From positions 185,769,777 through 185,833,776 of the forward strand of contig NC_064433.1 of NCBI RefSeq assembly GCF_023343835.1: a DNA stretch of 64,000 nucleotides, written 5' to 3'. Under the pieces are notes generated by a model. That model was not told the DNA's origin and made no database searches. It saw only the letters and a list, made by a program, of their open reading frames with translations. The position numbers and the translations under genes were made by a program. Each line of letters starts with the position of its first letter. Position 1 is the first letter of the stretch. The DNA is from Lagopus muta. Lineage: Eukaryota > Chordata > Aves > Galliformes > Phasianidae. Of the stretch, positions 11,101-24,600 are shown in pieces.

Positions 11101-14100
11101 TGGTCAGACTGCTTAGAGATAAACTGCCGCTGCCTCTTCTTGAAGCACTGTAGAGCTGCTTGCCTCTGCAACTTCTGTTGTTGTGTGCACGTGGCTCTCA
11201 TGAGATAGCAGCAGAGAGTGGGTTGTTGTTTCTTCATAATATACTGCCTGCCAAGGGGGCTTAAGGAAGCAAGGAGAAAGGACTGGGCTTGGCCAGATGG
11301 ACAAACAGGCCAAACAGGTGCTTGTCTGCATCTGATACGTGAGAGATAGCTACCCTGAATTGTTTCTAAGATTGTCTCTAAGTTTTGAGAAACATAGCTC
11401 TAATTAATAGCACCTCTCTCTTTTAAACTCATGTACTGAGTAGTAATTTAGGTCTTCTCATTCAAAAATAATCTGAGGTGCAGATAGCTTAGTTCTGCTA
11501 CCATGATGACGCTTGTGATGGCTTGCTTTCATAAATTTGGAAAAGTGCACCCTTTGTTTTTAAGTTAAAAAAAAAAAAAAAAAAAAAAAAGACAGTGAAG
11601 CCCTGTGCTCTTTGTACAAAAGAAATGTGTTTTCTTTTATTCTTAAAAGCTTTATTAGCATTAGCTTTTCATCCTGAAGCTGAAAGTATTGGTGGTAGTA
11701 TGAGGATATGTAAGTTTTCCTGAAGGACTAATGTCCTAAAATGTGTTCCTTTTGACTGAGATAAGAAACGTCATCGTAAGGCAGTGTGTCTGTCTGAACA
11801 CATTAGTGCTTGAGACTTAAGCACTGAGTATATGATGAAAGAAGATACTAAGCAAGAGAAAAAAGTCCTTCAAATTCTACATACTTTTATATATATATAC
11901 ACACACATATAAAACATACTGATTTGTCAATAGTCCACTTAAAATCTGTAGGCAGCATATTAGTAAAGTTGTGTGTTGCTCATCTTATTATTTGAAATGT
12001 GGTATTATGCACACTTGTGTTTTATGGAGGCTTATTAAAAAATGTTAGTTTGTGTCATTTTTAATTTTAGCTGTTTCTACAAAAAAATAGAAATAAAAAA
12101 ACAAATTGCTTTAAAGGCTGGAATGCAGCTGGTATTTCCCATCTTGGTTTTGATTCACATCATTAAATTATGCATACGGTATATGTCAGAAGTGTTACAT
12201 AGTGAAGGCAGTTATATTACACTTGGAAAGTGTACATATATTAAGTAAAAAGGAACAGTTGCTACGTAGAAAACTGTAATGTTGATAAACATCTATGAAT
12301 ATCCACGGTTCAATTAATGAAAGAAGTATTTTAGCATCGTTTGTACAGAACCTAGTAGCAATTGATAGTATTGACAGAACTAAATTGTGCGTGTTGGAGG
12401 ATTGGCCTCTGTCTTCATGACCTCAAACAACCTAGGAGATCACAAGCAGTGGTGTAAGAACAAGATACTTATTGATTTCATTGAACTCATAGTGCTTGTA
12501 TGTTTGTGATCAAACAGATAAGAATTCTTGGTACACCTGAATATTAATAATAACCATTTTTTTCTAGATTCATGCACGTATCATCCAGGTGTGCCAGTCT
12601 TTCATGATGCTCTCAAAGTGAGTATGCAAATGCCTTTTTAAGTCTCACCTTTTTTCCATATATGTAAAACAGTGCACTTCTTTTCCTCTTTCTCTTTTCA
12701 AAGGCTGTCAGTCTCTCTGTCTGGTCTGTCATTTTTGAGGAACCCCATGAAATTCCACAAAGCTGCAGAAGAAGCTTAGTGTAGCTTACTGTATCCATAT
12801 GGTTTAAGTCATACAAGTTCACGTGCCTTGTTTCTATCATTTGACTCTCAACAGTTTAATTAGGTCCTGTGAATAGATCTCTGGAGGTATTGAGAGTTAT
12901 CTTACTCTCTGTTAATTAATCTGTTTGGAATGTAGACCAGATGCATGCACTCTTATACAACTAGAGCACTAACGTGAGCGTGACATTTGTCTGCCGCAGA
13001 AAATAATTGCATTATGTTAACCTGATAACCTGATACCTTGGTTAAGTTGGGACTGCTCACCCGTTGCCTCTGGTGTATCTGTCCAGTGTTCTCAGGATAA
13101 ATCTTCAGTAATGAATTAAATATATCTGTGATGGCTGTGTGTGCTTTGGCCAACTCCATAGCCCGCATTCATTCTACTGAACTGTTTTCCTGCTTCAGGA
13201 TCTGCTCGATATATACACAATGCCTGTTGGGAATTATTTGACAGAGAACTGCATAGGTAGGCCAAAACAGTACTGAAAATACTTTTTAACCATTCAGCAG
13301 GTCAGGAATCTGGTGTCCAGGACCCAGCACTGTTCAAAATACTAATACAGTTGAAGCGTAAGTGGCCTTTCATAGGATTTGGAGCTGTTATTTAACTGTG
13401 GAGCAAGCAGTTTTCCATGGTATTTAGAAACTGCTTCTGCTGACAGTATGTCTCATCCATGTCCAGCCATGTGGTGGTTTGGAGTACATGGAGGTACTTG
13501 TGTGCTGGGTATCACGTTTTCTGTGAGCTGATGGTGATTTTGCTGTGCAGTACAATTCAGTTAAAGAAAATAAATTGCCATAGTCTAAATAAGGTTGTAA
13601 CTGTACTCATAGTACAGTGCTTAAGACTTCTACATAATTACAAGGACAAAAATTATAAAGATACCTCAAAAGGCTGTGTTTGCTTTCTCTTAAATGAGCA
13701 TGCTTCAGTTTCTTCCCTCTCACCCCTGCTTTTCTAACTCTAGGCCTAATTAAATTTATCATAGTTTTCTAGGTTTTCTTCTTAATGTGGATTGCAGGTA
13801 ATCCAAGTGAGCAGAGGTTAACCTTTTACCTCTTGGACTGTGTAAAAAGTGAATATTTTAAGTATATTTTCAAACCATCTACTTGAACAGTGAGCCAGTG
13901 CCCCACTGCTTCAGCTCTCAATGTGGTGGGAAAGGGTATCTGCAGTGCAGATCTCCAGAACTGTGGGGGGAAGTGAGTACTTGAGAGATCTGACTAGAAA
14001 GAAAGTCTCTTCATTTTATCTTTTGCCGCAGGTGAATGTAGTCTCAGGTATAAAATTTGTTTATTCTTCTCAAATGTTAACTTAAGGGTTGAAGTAACGT

Positions 14101-17100
14101 TTCTGCTTTTTCTCATATGGAGTTGGCACCTAACTTGTCATGAAAATGTTCAGTGAATTCTCTGATTAAGGCAACATGAGTGAAGTAGAAATGGCAGAAG
14201 GAACAGCTGTACTTGGCTTCTAAAAATGCAGGGGATTGAAAATATTGTCCCATCTTGTAAAAGAATAGAACTGGTCTTTCAGAAGCTGCAGCTAAGTAGT
14301 GTAGTCACACTTGTTCTATTTTTGTTCCAAACTGTTTATAGGGTTGGTCGTGCTGTAAGAGAAGAACAACAGACTTCTCTGACTTCTTAAGCATTGTGGT
14401 ATGTATTCATGTCTATTTGCAGTTATTACGCTTGTGAAATCACAGTGATAAATATCAAGTGGTACATCTGCTTACATGTTTAAAGTTTGCTTACTTGTTT
14501 TACAGCTGTCTTAAATCTTGGATACGCTGATTTTCTTGCTCTAAAGCTGTAGCTGCGTCTTATGTTTCAAGCTTTAATAGACATGCTTTGTTTTGTCAAA
14601 ACTTATTTACACTTGGTAGGAATGAAGGACAATGTTTTTTTCCCTCAACTGTAAAAAATACGTATTGTTCTTTAAAGTGTATCCAGATGAAGGTATTTTC
14701 TGTCATAGTTGTAAGATTACCTTCATGGCCAATGTGATATGTGGGCTAAAGTGGAAGATGATCTGAAGATATAAAAGAACTTGCTGCAGTTTTTGGTAAG
14801 TGTGCACAAAAAATAAACTTATAAATAAGTGCACACTTATCAAAAACTGCAGCAACTGCAGCATTTAAGTATAAGCATAAAAACATATGCTTTCCCTGAT
14901 AGGGCTGTACAAAGGGTCTCCATAACAGTGAGAAACCTCCTGAGCCTGTTAAACCAGATGTCAAAAGTACCACTGAGCGAAAAGAGCTAGCTGAACTGAA
15001 ACCCAAATTTCAGGAACACATCATTCAAGCACCAAAACCACTGGAAACAATTAAAAGACCAAGGTATTGTATACAAAACCCCTTTTCTTTCCCAAATTTG
15101 GTTTGGTGGTTGATTTGCCAAATTAAAGCTTGTTTGATTATTAAGCGTTACTCATTTCATACAGTGTAAAAATTCCCAAAGAGTTTGGTTTTGCTTGCAG
15201 TGATGTCTCTACTATGTTGTCTCTGAAGTGAGCTAAAAGAATTCTGTTTAAGACAAGGTAGCACTGGATTGCTGAGCATTTAGCTGCATGGCAAACCAAA
15301 ATTGCAGTGTAAAGCTCTGTAGCTTATGAAGTGTTTTGTAGTAATGTCTATGGTTTCATATATTCTTAACACTAAACATTAAGGAGTTTGTATGTAGATT
15401 CCCTAATCTCTCTGATTTGTTTTTGTTGTACAGCACTTAGTTGATTTCAACCTTTGTTGAAAGGCATTTGAAATTTCTAATCTGTAAGAATGGACACCAA
15501 GGAATCTGGTTTGTTACTTCAAGGGACATTAGAAAGGAAGGGCCTTATCAAAAGATTAAAAGTTACTACTGTCATCTTTTATAAGTTATTTTCCATGAAG
15601 TTGATATGAATGCATGGACTATTTTTATTTTTTTTTTAGCCCAGATGAGCCAATGACAAATTTGCAGCTGAAAGTTTCAGCTTCCTTGAAGCAAGCTCTA
15701 GATAAACTGAAACTCTCATCAGAAAACGAAGAGAAAAAAGGTAAGGATATAAGGAAGTTAAGTAGATATGTGATACTTACTGTCAGACAAATTACTTTTT
15801 TTGTTGTTGTTTCTTTCTAAGGCAATTATTTGACAAGATTATTCATGTTCTCAGTAATCTGGGAGATAACTTTCCTTCTGTAGAGTTATAATCCAAGTTA
15901 AATGTGAACAGTGTAGGAATTTGGGTAGTAGGTGGAATACATTCCCACTGCAATTATTGGAGCTGCTTATTTGTAACCAGTGACATTCCCCTGAAAACTG
16001 GTTGGTTCTCCCTTGTCTGCTTTTCCTCTTTTTATCTCACTGATCACTTCAAATTTAATTCCTTTAGAGACACTAGAATTGCTGAATTCAATCTGTGTGC
16101 ATTTATGGCAATTTTATACCCTTTTATGTTTTAGCAAAAAATGTCATTTAGCTTTTTTTTGTACTTGGTATTGAGATTCTTTGCTTGTGTCTATTTATAG
16201 GCAGCAGTTGGATCCTTTGATATTCTTTATAAACCAAACATAATGAGTGATTGGCGTCTTCTGATTGTTTCTCTTTGTGTATGATTGTAGCACTCCTTTT
16301 TAGCCCTTTTTTTTTTTCTTTCACTTAAAACAGTGTAAATGTATAGAAGCTAAAATCTGAGGCAGAAATAATGAAGTTATTGGAATATTAGCTTAATTTC
16401 TGTTTCTTTGTACCCTTCTGGAAGACTTCAATAACATGCAGAAGTTGCTTGTTTCTTTTTCTTTTTTTTTTTTTTTTTTTTTTTTTTGTAATCTACTCTT
16501 TAATTCCTTTAAATTCTCAATAGCAGCAAAATGTTTTTTACATTGTAAACTTCTTTATTGTAAGCTGTTTTTTTCTACAATACGATTGTGTTTACAGAGG
16601 AGGACAGTGATGAAATCAAGATAGGGACACCATGTAAAAATGCAGGCTGTTCAAAAGTAAGTCATTCAGTTCCACCTTTATGCCTTCTTCCTAAACCATT
16701 ACATGCGGGGTTCTGTTTCTTGTTTCTTTTTTTTTGTTTTCTTTCTGCTACAAATTGACTGGAAATAAGATAAATTCCACTGGGCTTAACAAATATACAG
16801 TTGTTAACATACATTAGTATTGACACACGTGGGCTATTTTGTATTGTGCATGCAGTAGGTCTAAGATTTCTTTCTTTTGTTATCCATCCTGAACTTCTAA
16901 TTAGTAAGCTTACCAAACATACAATACTGAAACATTAACTTAAAATGCTAAACAAAATATTGGTAAGAGGTGACTTACTGTTAACACTTGAATTGTTTTT
17001 ATGTACATACATACCAGTATATTCCTCAGAAGCATTTTCAGAGGTTACCACTCAGTGCATCCTGCCCAAGGAATCCCCAAAGAAAATATTTTAACATCTA

Positions 17101-20100
17101 ACACTGAAGTTAGACTTTTTATTACATTCTCACTGAAACAGACAGTTAAGTTTTTTTGCTGCCACCATTGTTATATACAGAAAATTTATAATATATAAAT
17201 TTTAAGTTGGTAATTCACTGTACATCTGACAGATGTGGGCTCTTGGCTGAAACTGTGGTGGGGGAGGAATTCATGTAATTCACTTGTTTGTATTAGGAGG
17301 AGCTGATGTAGTGTTCAGTATCAGAGATATATCATTTATTTTCTTTTGAGAATCCATGTTTTTTATGAATGGCAACTTTATTTTAAGTACTCCCTCTGAA
17401 TTTTCAGAGTGTTTTTCAAGTGACCTCTGTGAACATAAATGGTGACACCAGTGCTGTATCAACTGAAGCAATACAAAGCATAGCTTGTAAGCATGGTGTG
17501 CCAAGGAAGCTTTTGTGAATGGAGATATCTTTTCAAAATAATAATTCTGATTGGACTTGGATTAACTGCTGGAAAGCTTTATCGTATTTTGTTCAGTGTT
17601 CATTTTGTTTGTTGTGTTTTGTTTTCTTTTTTGTTTTTATTCAACTTTGGTCCAACTTGCTGTAATGGTAAAATGCTTTGTTTCACTAGACATACCAAGG
17701 ACCACACAGCACTGAAGAAGTGTGTCAGTACCATTCTGGCGTGCCTATATTTCACGAAGGGTTGGTACTCAGTTTAATTTTTTAATTAGTCTTTAATCTG
17801 CTACTGCTCTTGTCATAGATGTTGTCTTGTACTCATTCTGTATTTCTTGCAATCAAAAATAGTAATGACTGAAAAACGTCTACTAAATTAATAATAATTC
17901 TACTTAAAGGAATGATAGTATCCACAACAATGTCCTGAAGATTGCTTTTTCATTACTTTCTTTGCAAACTTTAAAGGATGAAATACTGGAGCTGCTGTAA
18001 AAGGAAAACATCTGACTTCAATACGTTTTTAGCCCAAGAGGGCTGTGCAACAGGAACACACGTATGGACTAAAAAGGATGCAGTGAGTACCATTAGCATG
18101 GCCTTATGCAGCTGGTTATTCTAAACTTTCAGTACTGAAACGTAGTTCATAGGCTGTTTGAGGTTTTACTATTGTTGAGCTGCTTTGTATCACTACCTAT
18201 GAAATAATGTGTAGGATACTGTGCACAGCATGGCAGGACAGAAAAGGAGTTTGAAGTGATCTGTGGTAGTACTCTATCACAAGTGTGCTTCTGCCTTTCT
18301 TTGCCTTAATGCATGTTTAAATGTAAAAGTGTTCTTGGCAAATTCAGCTTTAATAGAGAGGCTTATTGTTGGATGCAGCTTAACAGACGTTTCTTATTAA
18401 TATTCTTAATTGCTGAGGTAAATTCAGTTTGATGCAGCAAACGTGTCACTTAACAAAAGAAAATCAAAGATTTACTACAGAAGCTGTGATTCTGTTACCC
18501 CATTTTATAATGACTGCTTTCCAAGTGCTTTACTTCCTTACTCAGAAGATTGCTGCTTGCTTTTATGATTTGCTTGTATCTAAGCGGTAGTTTCAGATAC
18601 ATAAATAACCAACAGAAAATTTGAAGTGATAAACCTAAAGCAAGAGAGTAGCCTGGTAGAGTAGTTACTCAAATGTTAAGAAATTCATTAAATGTTTTTC
18701 TATTCAGATAATGAACTTCTAGTTGATTGTTGTTTGACTGCAGATTTTTTTTGTTTTTAAATTTGTCTTTTTACTCATTTGGATCTTGTGGGTTTTTTTT
18801 GTTTTGTTTTTTTACTATTTCATTTTTTCATGCATTTGGGAACAGGGAGGAATACTTAATTTTTTGCAGCGATACAAAAATTTCTTGGAGTTCTGACTTC
18901 TTTTTTCTTTATGTTCCATACTGCTACGTGCTGGAAAACTCCAGTCTTGAAAAGGAGGTTGACCCAACAGAAAATATTTCTTTTACATTTCAGTGCCCCT
19001 CTTTTATTCCCATATTTTCTGTCATGAAACATATATTCATTATAGTTTTATACACGTGTGTATAGTGTATATGAAAAAGTGTTTTGCTCTCACTTCTGAA
19101 CATGCAGTCATATCATAGCTATGTTTACTGGCTGTTGGAATAGCCCCAGAATTTTATCCTAATATTGTAAAAAATACTTCTGAATTCTTTTTCCGTGACC
19201 TTTTCTTTATATAGGGGAAGAAAGTAGTTCCATGCAGGCATGATTGGCATCAGACTGGAGGAGAAGTGACTGTTTCTATATATGCTAAGAACTCTGTTCC
19301 TGATTTGAGCTATGTAGAAGCAAATAGCACAGTGGTGAGTGTCTGCCTTAAGATGCCATTCTTGACCCTTGTGTTTAACTATACGTACTTTGGGTTTTTT
19401 TCCTTCCTGTTGAGACATCTGTACTTTGATAAGATTGCAAAAAATCGTTAATTAGACTTCTGCAATTAAATCCTGAGTGCAATGACTTCCATTGGCATAT
19501 ATGTAAATAATTACAGATTTTTAATTCCATTGTGTTTGACTTGAAGTAACTCAACGTTGTTCTTGATGGCGGTTTCATAGGCAGTAATATTTAGGGAGTG
19601 CTAAAAATGATGTTTCTGTGATTTCTTCCTCTTTTGGACAAAATGCAAGGATTTCCACTATATGCACACTGTGGTACTGTGTCACAGTCTCGTAGAATGT
19701 ATTTCCACTTCTGTGTGTGAGTGACCATTTGATCACTTTTCATGTAGGATCTGAGTCCTGATGTGATGCATTTTACTTAAGCATACTTAAACATAGTTGA
19801 GGTGCTTCATGTTCTTAGTCTGACTAAATTTTCTGCTGTTTTTCCTCTTCAGTTAAATATCCATATTGTGTTTGAAGGAGAAAAGGAATTTCATCGCAAT
19901 GTGAAATTATGGGGAGTAAGTATAAGAGCCATTTTTCTGTTCTGAAAAAAAAAACAAGCACAACAAAACACACAAACCTTCAGCTGCTTCTCTTTAAAAG
20001 CTGTTTATTTTTCCTGCTTTCTTTGCTTATTGAAAGAAATTCAATTGCATATCATTCAATAGTTAAATTCAAATCTAAAGCTAATGCCCTGAGTGACTAT

Positions 20101-20580
20101 TTGACTCTTCTTAGATCAGCAGGTTAGACGAGGTGACTTCTTGAAACCCCTTCTAAGCCAGTTTATCCTAAGATCTTATTCTGGATATGATAGTTGTGTT
20201 ACAGAAAACTCTTGACTTGATCTGTTGTATGCATACTGTGTGCATTAGTCACATGTTTTGTGACACACATTTGTAACTGGAGAATGGGAAATAGCTGTTT
20301 TTGTCCAGATAAGAGGGAATTTCACCTGCCTAAATATTTGCTGATGTCTCATGATAAGATACTCTTTCTAACTTGATTCCAAACCTCTGAATGTTTATTT
20401 CTTGAGGCGAACTGTGAAATATGTTTTCTGTTTCAGGTAATTGATGTAAAGAGGAGTTATGTGAACATGACAGCTACAAAGATTGAGGTTACTATGCGAA
20501 AAGCAGAGCCTCTATTATGGGCAAGTCTTGAATTACCAGTATCCAACACTCAACAAACAAGTGAGAATTCAGATCAATAA
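8126..20580 (+). CDS. CHORDC1: CHORDC1 (CHP-1/morgana), HSP90 co-chaperone, 11 coding exons
   Basis: Cytosolic HSP90-binding co-chaperone with two zinc-binding CHORD domains and a CS (p23-like) domain. Exons: 8126-8189, 12568-12617, 14342-14398, 14903-15063, 15640-15740, 16598-16656, 17690-17760, 17977-18082, 19215-19334, 19853-19915, 20437-20580. All junctions are GT-AG and the lengths sum to 996 nt, giving 331 residues and a stop with no frame break. CHORD 1 has C5, C10, C24, H27, H34, C42, C43, C59, H64. CHORD 2 has C157, C162, C176, H179, H186, C194, C195, C211, H216. The CS domain spans about residues 227-316. The ATG has a good context (GCCGCCATGT). The C-terminal tail ([12 protein letters not shown]) is the least conserved part. 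From memory the human protein is 332 residues. The promoter is a CpG island with a heat-shock element. Confidence 0.97.
8377..8462 (-). repeat. possible ancient CR1 3' fragment
   Basis: On the + strand GGCTTGGGTGGGAAGGAACC, then TTAAAGCCCGTCTGTTCTAG, resembles the reverse complement of a CR1 3' end, but it is diverged and CpG-rich. Confidence 0.45.
11567..11590. repeat. poly-A tract (24 nt)
   Basis: Uninterrupted A run inside CHORDC1 intron 1. No parent retroposon is recognisable immediately upstream. Confidence 0.7.
12568..12617 (+). CDS. CHORDC1: CHORDC1 coding exon 2
   Basis: Encodes [17 protein letters not shown] (the first codon is split with exon 1). It carries C24, H27 and H34 of CHORD 1. 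The acceptor is TTTTTCTAG, the donor GTGAGT. Confidence 0.96.
12618..14341 (+). other. CHORDC1 intron 2
   Basis: A 1.7-kb intron between TCAAA|GTGAGT and TTTATAG. No repeat family or nested gene recognised. Confidence 0.7.
14342..14398 (+). CDS. CHORDC1: CHORDC1 coding exon 3
   Basis: Encodes [19 protein letters not shown] in phase 0, with the paired C42-C43 of CHORD 1. Confidence 0.96.
14782..14854 (+). ncRNA. long perfect hairpin in CHORDC1 intron 3 (precursor-miRNA-like)
   Basis: Inverted repeat: arm 14782-14807 pairs with arm 14829-14854 over 26 positions, 25 Watson-Crick pairs plus one G.U wobble if transcribed with CHORDC1; a 27th pair (14781 with 14855) extends it. The 21-nt AT-rich loop spans 14808-14828. 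In the opposite orientation the wobble becomes a C-A mismatch. Its size and shape resemble a pre-miRNA hairpin, but the same structure would arise from a small palindromic MITE. No miRNA family is recognised. It ends 48 nt before exon 4, in the zone where the branch point should lie. Confidence 0.4.
14903..15063 (+). CDS. CHORDC1: CHORDC1 coding exon 4
   Basis: Finishes CHORD 1 ([12 protein letters not shown], with C59 and H64) and encodes the charged linker containing [20 protein letters not shown]. It ends in phase 2 at AG|GTATTG. Confidence 0.96.
15640..15740 (+). CDS. CHORDC1: CHORDC1 coding exon 5
   Basis: Encodes the linker [20 protein letters not shown] and the lysine-rich stretch after it. 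The acceptor follows a long T tract; the donor is G|GTAAGG in phase 1. Confidence 0.95.
16598..16656 (+). CDS. CHORDC1: CHORDC1 coding exon 6
   Basis: Encodes [20 protein letters not shown]. It opens CHORD 2 with C157 and C162. Confidence 0.95.
17690..17760 (+). CDS. CHORDC1: CHORDC1 coding exon 7
   Basis: Encodes [20 protein letters not shown] then FHEG, with C176, H179 and H186 of CHORD 2. The donor GG|GTTGGT is weak but gives the required phase 2. Confidence 0.94.
17977..18082 (+). CDS. CHORDC1: CHORDC1 coding exon 8
   Basis: Encodes [20 protein letters not shown] followed by [15 protein letters not shown], completing CHORD 2 (C194, C195, C211, H216). Confidence 0.95.
19215..19334 (+). 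CDS. CHORDC1: CHORDC1 coding exon 9
   Basis: Encodes [20 protein letters not shown] and the next 20 residues. It begins the CS domain, which has a p23-like beta-sandwich fold. Confidence 0.95.
19853..19915 (+). CDS. CHORDC1: CHORDC1 coding exon 10
   Basis: Encodes [20 protein letters not shown] then G, the central strands of the CS domain. Phase 0 at both ends. Confidence 0.95.
20437..20580 (+). CDS. CHORDC1: CHORDC1 coding exon 11 (terminal)
   Basis: Encodes [20 protein letters not shown], the rest of the CS domain, and a polar tail ending SENSDQ before TAA at 20578-20580. Confidence 0.95.
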   Translation, partial: VIDVKRSYVNMTATKIEVTMRKAEPLLWASLELPVSNTQQTSENSDQ

Positions 20581-21612
20581 TAATTCCAAGAGATGAGATT
20601 TCCTATTGTGAAGTGGTGACTTGCTACTGTAATCAAATATTTAATTTTTATATAGTTTTTTTAATATTTGATCTTGTTCCATTCTACAACAAAGTTCTAA
20701 TGCGCAGCGAATGAAAGTATCAACTTCAAGAGTAATAACTATTTCTTCTGCTCTTGCTCCCATGAGAATATTTATTCTAGTTGGAGTGTCTCCATGAGGA
20801 TTTAAAATAAAAGAGCTATTGCTTTCTGCTTACAACCTTACCTACTATGCACTGACCATGAAAGCAGATGTGCTGTCAGTCTGCAGTGTGTGTTAATTTT
20901 CCAAGTGCTGTGTTTAAACTGGGACTCTTCGGTAGTACTTGTTAGAATCAGAGCTCTTCATTGTGAAGCACACAATTTTAAAGGGAAAAAAAGCCTGACT
21001 TTTTCAAGTGGTGACCATGCAATTCCACATCTAAATTAAAAATACCCATGAAAGTAAATGTTAAAAAGCACTTGTAGACTTCTATTGTCTGCTGGAACTA
21101 ATGTTTGTTTCAATACCTGTTGGCTGTAAAGGGATGGAATAAAAGGTATTTTGATAAGAGCTTCAGTACTTCCTGACTCTTGCTGTCTTTCAAGCATAAA
21201 TGCAGGAGATCAAATTAAAATAAAAACAAAGGTGACAAGAGAGGATATTTCTTGTTCTTGTACCTTTGCTGTTTGGTTTGGTAAATGCAAAAGACAAGGG
21301 GTAGTAAATGAGTAAGAGTACCTCAAATTTGTAAAACTGCCAAAGTACTGTATGTATTTCACAGCATCTTCAGAATGTATGCTCTGTTCTATCCCACAAG
21401 GTTCAACATCTTGAATATTTTCAGTGTGGATGTCTGTAGTAGGAGAGGGCAGTACACAATGTAGTTGTCTCAGGAAAATTATTTTGTTACAGATATGGCT
21501 TCTCTTGTTCCTGAGTGATCTGAGAATTAAATTTACAGAGCAAGTCTTAGGAGAAGCAAACAACAAGTGTTAAAATGTCTGTCTCAAATCATAAGTGTAC
21601 CATTGAAATAAA
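20581..21612 (+). terminator. CHORDC1: CHORDC1 3' UTR with candidate poly(A) signals
   Basis: AATAAA occurs at 20806-20811, 21138-21143, 21219-21224 and 21607-21612 on the coding strand. Several signals suggest alternative 3' ends of about 0.25 to 1.05 kb. Which are used cannot be told from sequence. Confidence 0.55.
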
Positions 21613-24600
21613 ATATTTTAAAAGTACCTTTTCTTTTGAAGAAGCATAAGCAGAACTATAATTAGAAATCTAGACCTTACGTTTGTTTCCAGTTCTGCAG
21701 CATTTAGGATTTGTGTCTGAAAGCACGATAGTTTTACAGATGAGGCTTTTACCTAAGCAAAACTTATGCACTAATGTTGCTTTCTCTTTCTGCTTGCAAA
21801 AGCAATCTGGGGTTGCAGCTGAAAGGGGGGTGAGGGGAAGAAAACACATTTTTACATATATAAGTTAAGCAAAGTATATAAAATTGTGCTAAAACTTAAG
21901 CAGCTCTGTTGACCACAAAATGTGCTGATGCTCATCTACCTACCTGCCTTTGCTTGACCTGATATCCAAGAGAAATGGGGAACTTTCATTCTGAAATGAA
22001 GCAGGGATTTCTAAGACTCCTATTGTTTTCCAGCAGGTATAATTTGAGTCCGGAGTTCTGCCTCTAGCAGTATTTATCCCTGATGAAGTAGCAAACACTT
22101 CACCAAATAAACTGCCCCTCACACCAATGGTGTGTTTTGGTGCTTCTTCATCTATTTCCTCATCAACTTGGAGGAACTGTGGCTGCTAGGCCATAATTAA
22201 AAGTTGCAGCTCAAAATTTTACGTGACAGATTCAACTGAATTCTAATAATGCCCTTTTCAAAACTGTTTTTGTTTAAGGGTCAGATGCTGTGAAGTGGTA
22301 GGGTACAAGCTTATGGAAGCATAGGCCTGCAGGTGGTCCTCTAAAAATTGTTCCAATGTTCCCCAATGTGTTCTGAGCCAACAGCTGGAGCTCTTATTAG
22401 TCCACTGCTAAGAAAAATTGGTTTAAGTGGATGAAGAACTCTAAACAGCTGTAGCTATCAGCATGCCATCTATGTTCTTGCATGCAGAAGTCTGGGCAAT
22501 GTTTAAATGCAGGATAAAATTCTAATTTAGCAAGCAGGTTAAAATGCATGTGGATATATAAATACTGTAAATGTATCCTTTCTGCATTTTATTTTACAGA
22601 TTTTCAATATAATTGCAGCATCATATGCTGTGAGTTACATTGTAAGAATCCTTTTTAAAGTACTACAAGGGAAACTGAATTTCATCAGGAAAAAAATATC
22701 TTTTTAAGCAATTAACTTAATAAATGGCCTGAATGCATTTGACCCTCAATTCATGAAAATCTGAGTGAATGGAATTTCTGCTGTTAATGCTGCAGCTTTG
22801 AGACCCTGTAACTATTTGCCTCTTTAGAACTAGATTCTGCTGGGACCTGGATCAGCTTGGTAGTGAAGGGATGAAAGTTTCTGCAGCCTACAGACATGGT
22901 CTTCAGTTGTGCTTTAGTATTTTCACTGATTCCTTCCACTCTTTCCCTGTTGTTCGTACTCATCAGGGAACTCTGCAAATGCATCAGGAGTTGCATAATG
23001 ATTTTTTATCACATCAGTGATGATGTAAAGGCTTTTAAATAGCACCTGTTTAAAAAAGCAAGCAAACAAAAAAATCCCAGCTTAGATGAGGTGAGAAGGT
23101 CTAGGTTTTACAAATAACAGCCCAGTCCTCCATGGCTGATGGCATTCAAAATGGAAGGACAGTATGGACTGTGCTAAGTTTCTTGTTTAACTGCATTCTT
23201 TTCAGCTTTTTAAATACATTTAACCATCATTAAGATACAAAAACTTGCTGAATGTACTTGCTGAATCTGAGTGCTTTGAGTGGTACACAGCACAGTATTT
23301 AGCACACTGATGTCTGACATCTTTACATGGCTACTGAGAGCTGACACTTCAATGGTATGTGGGTTTGACTGTGACTTTTATTAGTAAATGAGGGGGAAAA
23401 AAAGTGTGGTATACCAAACGAATCATAATACCTCTCCAAAGCAAGATTTCAAAGCTAAGATAAGCATTTTTTGTTTAATAATGGTGAAATTCAATAGTAC
23501 AAACAAATACATACTGGGTTATTTGCAGTTTAATTTACCCTCTTTTCCATGTTCTTGAACGTTGTGCTGTATTTAACAAGTTGGTTAATGGTTTAGCTAT
23601 AATTTTATAATTTGTAAGACTTCAAACCCATACCATAGCACAGTGTACCTTATGTAACTCAGTGTTACATGTCTCAGATAGACCTGTCCAGGTGCATGTC
23701 AAGCTTTTTCTTCATAATGTGTTTTTAATAAGAAAAGCAGTAATGTATGTACCAATTTGTCACAACTTTTTAATCTTTTCCTTCATGTTTAGGCCCATTT
23801 TCCTATTTACTGTTACACTGCGTATCTAGAACAGAACATTCTTTGGACGTAGTTTAGTTTTAATGCTAGAACTGTTAAGCACTGGGCTGTTCAGCTGCTC
23901 TGACATTTTACATGGCACTGATGTAACTTTACAAAAATCCTTCCATCTGATGATCTTCTGGAGCACTTGCACTATCAAGTCACCATTTCAATAATTTAGG
24001 GACTAGTTCTATTTTGAATAGGATTTTGCCTTGAAAAGAAACAGCTACTTATTCTATGTAACAATGCATTTTTTTTGCTTGCATTCTTTAAAACTGGCAT
24101 GATTATTGGTTAAGTACTCTACCCATTAATCAATGGTGTTCTCCTGTTGCTTCTGGTTTTTTTTTTGGTTTGTTTTTGTCTCTGTTCAGGAAAGAGAGAG
24201 ATCATATTTAAAGTAATGAGTTACGTGTCTGGAACACTGTTTGAAATGATAATTTTGTCATTATAAATAAGAGTCTTGAATTACGGTTGGGGGAGGGTGG
24301 AAAACGTCCTTTTGCATGGTTATTTGATTCTGCACATTCATAAAACTCATGCAGAAATTAATCTCATGTCTTCGTTTTCTTTTTTTCTCAATAAAATTCT
24401 TATTACATGCTGGTTAAAATTGGATTTTTTGACTTACTTTGTTGTAGGAGAGAGCTTCTCTTTGGGTTTGTAATGCAGTTACTAACATGCTGTGGGCATT
24501 ATCCACAGGTTGTTGTCTGTGAGGGGTGCAGTGGCCAAGTGGCACAAGCATCCAGTGATGTTTGTAAAATCAACATTTGCAGTTGAACTGCTGACCTTTT

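Larger units (their letters stand above)
8190..12567 (+). other. CHORDC1 intron 1
   Basis: A 4.4-kb intron, GTGAGG to TTTTTCTAG. Apart from a possible old CR1 piece near 8377, the end of the CpG island, a poly-A tract (11567-11590) and a TA/CA dinucleotide stretch around 11889-11910, I see no conserved exon or RNA gene in it. Confidence 0.8.
15064..20436 (+). other. CHORDC1 introns 4-10
   Basis: Between the exons of this span I see only AT-rich intron sequence: a 26-nt poly-T tract at 16462-16487, long T-rich stretches near 18.7-18.85 kb, and a possible eroded CR1/MIR-like tail near 20105-20170. No nested gene or RNA gene recognised. Confidence 0.6.
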